Source: Zoroaster sp. YZ-2022
Taxonomy: Eukaryota > Echinodermata > Asteroidea > Forcipulatida > Zoroasteridae
DNA length: 64,000 nt
NCBI GenBank assembly: GCA_029582265.1
Contig: CM055831.1
Coordinates: forward strand, 806,001 to 870,000
Direction of reading: 5' to 3'
Shown here: positions 58,212 to 64,000 of the stretch, one piece after another
Position numbering within the stretch: the first letter of the stretch is position 1
Layout of the letters: each line of letters starts with the position of its first letter
Notes under the pieces: model-generated
Seen by the model: the letters and a program-made list of their open reading frames with translations, nothing else
What the model was told of the DNA's origin: nothing
Databases searched by the model: none
Position numbers and translations under genes: made by a program

Positions 58212-59100
58212 CTGTTGAAATGAACATCAAGAAATAATCATTAGTATCGATCATTTGTGTGTACAACCTCATCAAAATAGTCTTCACTGCAAATAGACAA
58301 AAAATAAATTATTGTTACATAATTTTCAGACAACAAAAATATCCACAATTATTTAGCCATAATACATGTATGATGACCATGTAATTATGTTGCTCGGGTT
58401 TTCAATCAATCCAGCAATTTTGATTCCAATTGAACACAGCAAATAAAAATTAAAAAAATTAAAAATGCTGACGCACATGTCTGAGGCAACGCAGGAGGAG
58501 ACCAAAAACCAAAGACTTTTTTTTTTGCCTAAAGTAAGATCCTTAAACTTGATTTGTTGATCATCCAAGTGAGGAAGTGGGAGAATGAACAATTGCAATG
58601 CTCAACAAGTTCAGAAACTCAGCCCTGCTGATCAGAAGTTGATTAATGTATCCCCTTCAGAAATAACTAAAAACATCAGAAATAATGATATATTTCCCTC
58701 CAATATTTGTTACCTTGATTTGTTGTAGTTATTGAAGCCAACGTCGGACAGAAATCAAGAGAAATGTAGTTCATTTACTTTCTGATGCAGACAAAGTGTT
58801 AAACGGTGCAGACTTAGGGGCGGTTCCCATCAAAATGGCGCTTGGCAAACAATGTAACTGTCGTCACAAGCTGTCATGTGACTAGCTAGGCTAGTCAAAT
58901 CATGGTCAAATAAACTATCTAGGTGTTGTCTGCATCATATATGTAAACATGTATCTAGGTACTGGGAAAATCTTTGGACCCTGTCAGTGTTTTTTCCCTT
59001 ATCTTTCACATTGTGACATTGATTCACCTTCCACTAATATTAACATGTATATTTGTTTCACATTGTGACATTGGTTCATCATTCACTAATATTAACATAT
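58212..59100. repeat. TRIM copy 2 upstream region
   Basis: The partner of 45233-46100, including a decayed piece of the 47155 exon (58536-58680) and the 'catcaaaatggcgcttgg' motif (58828-58845). 'cacattgtgacattg(g/a)ttca' is doubled locally (59004, 59056), as at 47590/47643. Confidence 0.75.
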
Positions 59101-59335
59101 ATGTAAACATGCATCTAGGTACTGGGAAAATCATTGGACCCCATGAGTGTTTGAACTTCATTTCATCATACAATCCATAATCATTCTGTTTGTCATTTAT
59201 TAACAAATTCTTATGAAGCTGTAACTGCAGTTGTGATTTAAGTAGTTTCTAAAATTGAAAAGAAACTCAACCCATTTCTTAATGACAAACTTTTTTGTGT
59301 TAAGATCTGATTGTAACATGGTTATCATTGATGTT

Positions 59336-59458
59336 AACTTCATGCTTCATGAAGACAATGAGAATTGGTGGATGGGACAACTGGATAATGGACAGCAAAG
59401 ATACTTCCCAGCAAAGATACTTCCCAGCATACTACGTCACTGATGAATGTAAGAGTGG
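59336..59458 (+). pseudogene. SH3 C-terminal half, copy C, broken by a 16-bp duplication
   Basis: 'MLHEDNENWWMGQLDNGQQ' then RYFPA. A 16-bp segment 'aagatacttcccagca' is then present twice (59398-59413, 59414-59429), shifting the frame before 'YYVTDE'. Without the repeat the SH3 would close normally with 'RYFPAYYVTDECKSG'. This is the best-preserved copy of the SH3 second half. Confidence 0.7.
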
Positions 59459-59586
59459 GGGGCAGGGGGTCAGGAGGGGAGAAGGGGTGAGATGGTATCG
59501 TTGGCTTAGTTCTCAATAATCCTTTATCTATAGTTGACCTTTGGCTGTAAAAGGACATGATGTTCAGGATCTTTTGTTAATGTGTG

Positions 59587-59803
59587 TTAAAGCAACAATA
59601 TCATCACGATCTGAGCAGACAGGGCATGGAATCGGTGTCATATTTTAAGATGAACACAGTGACTGAAAATTACTGGCTCATTTATGCAGCAGCAACAGTA
59701 ACATGACCTTATCATGTGGGGTATTATTTTCAGTCACTGAGTTAATCTAAAACTAGCACTCCAATTCCATGCCCTGTTGCTCGTGACGATATTGTGCCTT
59801 TAA
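59587..59803. mobile_element. MITE 'GGGCATGGAATC' family
   Basis: 'gttaaagcaacaatatcatc', 'gggcatggaatcgg', 'ttatgcagcagcaacagtaa', 'caattccatgccctgttgc', 'gacgatattgtgcctttaa'. It occupies the same relative position as the MITE at 50777 within the SH3-half block. Confidence 0.9.
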
Positions 59804-60161
59804 GAACTTTTAGCAACTGAGTCTGAGGGTTAATTGTTTGCTGAAACAGAAATCGAATTTTGATAGATTGGTAGGTTGAGTGTTGTATTTTGTTTCTATG
59901 AAATATATATTTGGAGAAAACGGTGATTATTGTTGCATGTAGTGTGGTACAATCGCAATAATGGCAGAGATCAGTGGTGAGTTGATAAGTGATCTCTGTA
60001 GAGTCTAGCTGTGTTGTTGTATAACAACCAACAACAATCTCTTCCTTCAATGTTTTCATTTCTATATCATCGATAATCTCCTTTTTAATGTTTTAATGTT
60101 AACAAATCTAAATTAGTTGATAAATAAATAAATGAGTAATGGTCTTGATATGACTTCATAG

Positions 60162-60258
60162 ATCTCCAGGAGGAAACCCCAGAAGACAAGGAGTAGATGA
60201 GATGGATGCTGCCACTACACCACGGAAGAAGGCTAAGACAAAAGCCAAGAAAGGAAAG
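60162..60258 (+). CDS. Basic-tail exon of the SH3 gene (putative)
   Basis: After 'tatgacttcatag' the only open frame reads 'SPGGNPRRQGVDEMDAATTP' then RKKAKTKAKKGK and reaches a weak donor (AAAG|GTCAGA). Lysine-rich, like the tail that follows SH3 in jouberin-type proteins. The assignment is by position and composition only. Confidence 0.4.
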
Positions 60259-60438
60259 GTCAGATCACATGACATTCAGTCCTTGTAATAGTATCTTTTG
60301 AATGGTAACCATGATAATATGTTTGATTACATCATCACTGGAATAGCTGTGTGTTTTCCCAAATACATTTTGACCGTCTAGTAATAACATGTTTATTTAC
60401 AAGAAGAAAAACAAATATTTCCACAGATTGACCATTAG

Positions 60439-60554
60439 ATGTTTCCACATCCTACCTGGTCATCGTTGATGTGTCTAGTTGTAAACAAATGTGGTGAGCT
60501 TAAGATCCTGTCTGCTACAGAGGACAGTGACTTAGACCTAACACCAGCAACGAG
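60439..60554 (+). CDS. Acidic exon upstream of the basic tail (putative)
   Basis: Acceptor 'attgaccattag', frame 'MFPHPTWSSLMCLVVNKCGE', 'LKILSATEDSDLDLTPAT', donor ACGAG|GTAAAT in phase 2. It joins in frame to the exon at 61477. The second half is convincingly exon-like; the first half may be intronic, with a later acceptor. Confidence 0.4.
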
Positions 60555-61476
60555 GTAAATCATTAAACATTTCTATTCAATTTCATATGTGAAAAAGTCA
60601 CCTAGGATCCAGAAGAACATTGATTGGGACACTCTATCCTTCTGCTTTATTTATTTCTGCTTGATGTTATGAACAAACTCTTTGTGTGATAACCTTCATT
60701 GGGACAAAGTGGACAACAGATAGGGTATCAAACAGGATTGAATTGAGACCAGATCATACTTACATGCGAGTATGAAGCATATTCTACATTCTGCAAATTG
60801 CTCTGCAAACTTCTGCAAATTGTTTGTTGGAATGGCAGCTTTAGACATCAGCCTGTAGAGCTTCTTAAGTAGGCACTGTAGGTGATGTCCCAAGAAGTTG
60901 TGTAGGTTGTTGAGAAGGGGATAGAGAATATGATTATGGGGTTGCTGATGGAACATGATTTTTTTTTGTATTTTGTATTTTTATTTTGTAATGCCCAGTT
61001 TGAGATATGGCTTGCCTTTTTGCTTCTTTGTGTTAATTATTATGTGTGTGTTAACCAGTTCGCGTCGGGAATAAAAAAGTTTTTCTGGGGCCCTGTGGCG
61101 GGTTTCTTTTTCCCACACACACGTTAATGGAAGCTTCCACAGCAGGTGGCCGGCACTTCCGAGCATGTCACCGTGCACGCATGGCTGAACCGAGCATGCA
61201 TACAAATATTCCGGAGTTTCCTGTGGTGTGTTTAGACGCTCTCCGATCCGCGGTGCAAAAAAAATTTGTGTGTATACACGGCCTCCAACGTGAACTGGTT
61301 AACATTGCATAAATCTTTGTTCAAATCAAGAATATTATGATTTTTGTCAATTTGTCAGGATTGGTTTCACCCATAAAGCAGAACGTTGAACACATATAAA
61401 AAACTACTTTTTCAGGCAGTATTATATATCTTATTGAAAACAATTGATCAGCCATTTTTTTTTTATTTGGTTGCAG

Positions 61477-61830
61477 CCAAAGGAAGAAGAAACAGAAACC
61501 TCTTGTCAGGAAACTTGCTCATGACATAAGTGAGAACAATACAGAAGGAGACACACCACAACAGCAAGAATGAGATCGCAACGAAGACTGCCCTCTACTA
61601 CCTTAGATGTGCTGGATTCAGGCATCCCACCGAAGCCTCGTAAGAAACGGTCAAATACGGTGGAGGATGTGCTCTCAAATGATGATCTGGTGAGGAGTTC
61701 TCAGTCTGCACCGTGGCTCGCCAAGACGATGTCGAGGGACCAAGAGGAGGATGTAGAACAGAGAACGTTGAACGAGAAGAAAGGAGGGAAGAGAAAACAG
61801 AAGATGCATCACACAGAGAGAATGGTCTAG
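61477..61830 (+). CDS. Last exon, lysine-rich tail, with a frame break at 61565-61573
   Basis: Acceptor 'tttatttggttgcag'. The frame continuing from the previous exon reads 'SQRKKKQKPLVRKLAHDISE', 'NNTEGDTPQQQE' and stops at TGA 61571. Overlapping it, a second frame from 61570 is open for 86 codons ('MRSQRRLPSTTLDVLDSGIP', 'PKPRKKRSNTVEDVLSNDDL', 'VRSSQSAPWLAKTMSR', ending 'KKGGKRKQKMHHTERMV'). It looks like the natural continuation after a one-base loss. Basic and serine-rich, with probable nuclear-localisation-like clusters (PRKKR, GGKRKQK). Confidence 0.5.
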
Positions 61831-62640
61831 AATGTTTACAGAAACAACACTTGTGGATGGAGGCTGTAATGATTAAACAATGACCATATCTGCCCAGAAT
61901 TGTCTAAGCTCACTGGGTACCATTCTTACACCCCCATGGTAGTGTTTGGAAAAAGCTCAATGGGTACCATACATACACCCTATACTGTTAGCCAGTACAG
62001 TTTTTAATTTAGTTTTTAGTCCAAAACAATGTATTTATGTACCTTGTTGTTTATATGGTATAAATCATTGTATCCTCTTCTAGTGTTCCCCACTGCTGCT
62101 TCGCAGATTGCATTATAACATGGGGCGTGATCCCTAGCTATACGGTATTGTATTGGGGCATGTTGGTTCAGTGACTTTTGATGCGTACCTCTTGATCAAA
62201 AGATATTGACAAAAGGCGGAGACTGCCAACATATGGCTGGATGGCTAAGTGTGGCACAGCACGTTAACCTGGAGGTCGCACGTTCAAATCTCTGGTAAAT
62301 TTGTTCTTTTTAATTGAAAAAACTTGGAAATTGAATAGTGTTTTAAAAGGAATGGATGGAATTGTACTTAAATGTTGCCAATAGTCAATGTTTTTAGTCA
62401 TAGGAATTTGTATCTATAAATACTGCAAATGCTAACACCAAGATGATGTTATTATGCTGTGTAAATACTGTACAAAGAATTTGTTGAAAAGATCATGTAC
62501 TTATTTATTTATTGAATATCGTCCATCACCGATAAATGTACTTTAGTTTTGTATACATTGGCCGAGTGGACAAAGAAACCACAAATGGAAGGCAGTAGGG
62601 TGGAATCCTTTGTGTAGAGGCAGTTCTGTGTCTATGCTAG
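61831..62640. other. 3' flank; tRNA-like relic at 62235-62300
   Basis: 'ggatggctaagtgtgg' and 'cgcacgttcaaatctctgg' resemble degenerate A and B boxes, as in a tRNA-derived repeat. AT-rich elsewhere; no exon is supported. 'actgggtaccat' / 'aatgggtaccatac' is doubled at 61912-61978. Confidence 0.4.
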
Positions 62641-63660
62641 TCAACATCTCAATGAGAAAAACACATCATTTTATAGAAAGTTATTTATCACTTAAAAACA
62701 TTTTATTTTCTACACCATGAACAACTTTTTTTTATACAAATTTATACTAAGGCAATTTTAATTGGATTGATGTGCTTCAAGTTTTCAATTACATTTGTAA
62801 GGATTTCCTGATATAAAACATATTCAGTTTGTTGCATTTCTTGATATTGCCCAAAAATGTTACGTATTAATTCACACGTTCTCAACATCATATCCACATT
62901 TGTGGCATAATTTTTATCAAGACACCACTAATGGTATTTATTTTCCACTCATTGGGAAGTGTGTGCAAAGTTAGGGAAATGTGCACAGAATGGTGGGTAA
63001 ATCCTACAGGAAAATCCCACCAATTTTGTTTCACAAACTTTGACTACTGTGAGCTTCAGTACTTGTCTAAGGTCTCTTTATTATCTGATTTTGTACATTT
63101 GCGTAGTCAATTTATAATTCATGTGACAGTAAATATTATGTTTCTTGTGCTATATTGCTGTGTATTTACCACCAAATGTTGACTTTCTGCATTATAAAAA
63201 GGTGTTAATCCTTTCATATGATCCCACCATTCAGTAAATACAATTCATTGTACAACTATGTTTTATAAAATGAACAAAAATGAAATTAAAGGGGCAGTAT
63301 CATCATGATCAACAGGGCATGGAATTAGAGTGCAAGTATTAGATTAACTCATTGATTGTAAATAATACCCCACAAGTCAGTAATTTTCAGTCAGTGTTCA
63401 TATAAACAAGGACACTGATCATGATTCCATGCCCTGTTGAACGTCTGCTCCGATCGTGATGATAATGTTCCCTTTAAGGTAACATTTGTAGTTCCTTTTT
63501 TTTGTTCAAACCTTACATTTGTGAAAATACTGAATGTACTTTTTACTGAATGAACAGTTAACTGTTATACAAAGCATCATTATTTCTCATGAACTTTGAA
63601 CTTTTACAAGACATTTTGTTCTTAAATGAATTTACACCAAATGAAGTGAACTCAATATAA
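62640..63660 (+). repeat. Segmental duplicate of 51050-52480
   Basis: See the partner block. Here the 26-bp unit occurs once (63232-63257) and the MITE follows at 63286. After the MITE both copies continue with 'tgtgaaaatactgaatgta' and 'atacaaagcatcattatttc'. Confidence 0.85.
63286..63477. mobile_element. MITE 'GGGCATGGAATC' family
   Basis: 'attaaaggggcagtatcatc', 'gggcatggaattag', 'cagtaattttcag', 'tgattccatgccctgttga', 'gatgataatgttccctttaa'. About 20 bp shorter than its paralogue at 52154 through a loss around the 'gctgctgcataa' interior. Confidence 0.85.
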
Positions 63661-64000
63661 CTGGAGACAGTTTGTGCTCATTGAAACCACCGTTGATAAA
63701 CGGATGTTATCATTTTCCTTACCCTTAAACCTCACTCATTTATACTTAAGAAATTAATTTTTCATTTTGAAAAATTCACAAAAAGTAAACGAATATATTG
63801 CATGCAGCCTATCGAAGCACAACAATCTTGCACAATTAAAACCAACATATACATCAAACAAAAATATTTGTTAATTTCAAACATAACACACTGGATAGGT
63901 TTGACCATATCTATACCTCTGACATATAACTTGAAGTTGTCGACATTCCCCTTCCACTTAATATGTATTTGATATAAAAGTTTGTTTTTAAATAACACTG

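Overview
The window is AT-rich, intron-bearing, repeat-dense DNA from an animal nuclear genome. The protein families present (TRIM/RBCC-NHL paralogues, an HNK-1-type carbohydrate sulfotransferase, discoidin and FAMeT-type domains, a CR1/L2/Jockey-like LINE) and the load of MITEs and tRNA-derived SINEs fit a marine invertebrate, most likely a deuterostome such as an echinoderm, hemichordate or lancelet. The species cannot be named from the sequence. Two runs of exactly 500 N (16417-16916, 40531-41030) are scaffold gap placeholders. Nothing is bacterial: no operons, rRNA or CRISPR arrays were seen.

Layout, left part (1-16.4 kb): the 3' end of a LINE (1-500), diverged tandem repeats (about 650-2060), a five-copy 50-bp palindromic tandem repeat (6115-6362), three tRNA-like repeats (6531-6925), a 33-bp minisatellite of about 40 copies with a 330-bp higher-order period (6975-8292), a long MITE copy (14029-14374), a minus-strand F5/8 type C (discoidin) exon (15230-15603) and a 21-bp tandem array (15711-16030). 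Middle part (16.9-40.5 kb): a nested hAT-like MITE (18775-19145), a minus-strand signal-peptide-like exon, a plus-strand secreted-type gene ending in a FAMeT-like domain but carrying several frameshifts (20645-22295), a tRNA-headed SINE with an L2-like tail, another hAT-like MITE with a perfect 8-bp target duplication (27235-27514), a three-exon carbohydrate sulfotransferase with two frameshifts (30374-33251) whose second intron is packed with SINEs, a 5'-truncated LINE reverse transcriptase (33999-35160), a candidate element with 150-bp internal repeats (36033-37845), and a large inverted repeat whose arms are arrays of tRNA-like units (38120-38980 and 39790-40530), ending at the second gap.

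Right part (41-64 kb): a mosaic of segmental duplications. Two intact two-exon TRIM-NHL E3 ligase genes lie on the minus strand (43124-45232 and 55939-58211, encoding 562 and 555 aa). They lie among plus-strand exons of what looks like one SH3-domain gene with a basic tail, tentatively the C-terminal part of a jouberin/AHI1-like protein. Its exon fragments are present in two to four copies, most of them broken by small indels or lost splice sites. One MITE family (seven copies in the window) is embedded in several duplicated blocks. The TRIM copies stay open while the surrounding duplicated exons decay.

Functionally the genes do not form a pathway. The TRIM proteins are predicted cytoplasmic RING E3 ligases, a family often expanded in invertebrate deuterostomes. 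The sulfotransferase is a predicted Golgi type II membrane enzyme. The discoidin and FAMeT genes are predicted extracellular or surface proteins. One-base frameshifts recur in the sulfotransferase, the FAMeT gene, the LINE and the SH3 exons. Pseudogenisation and residual assembly indels cannot be told apart from this sequence alone.
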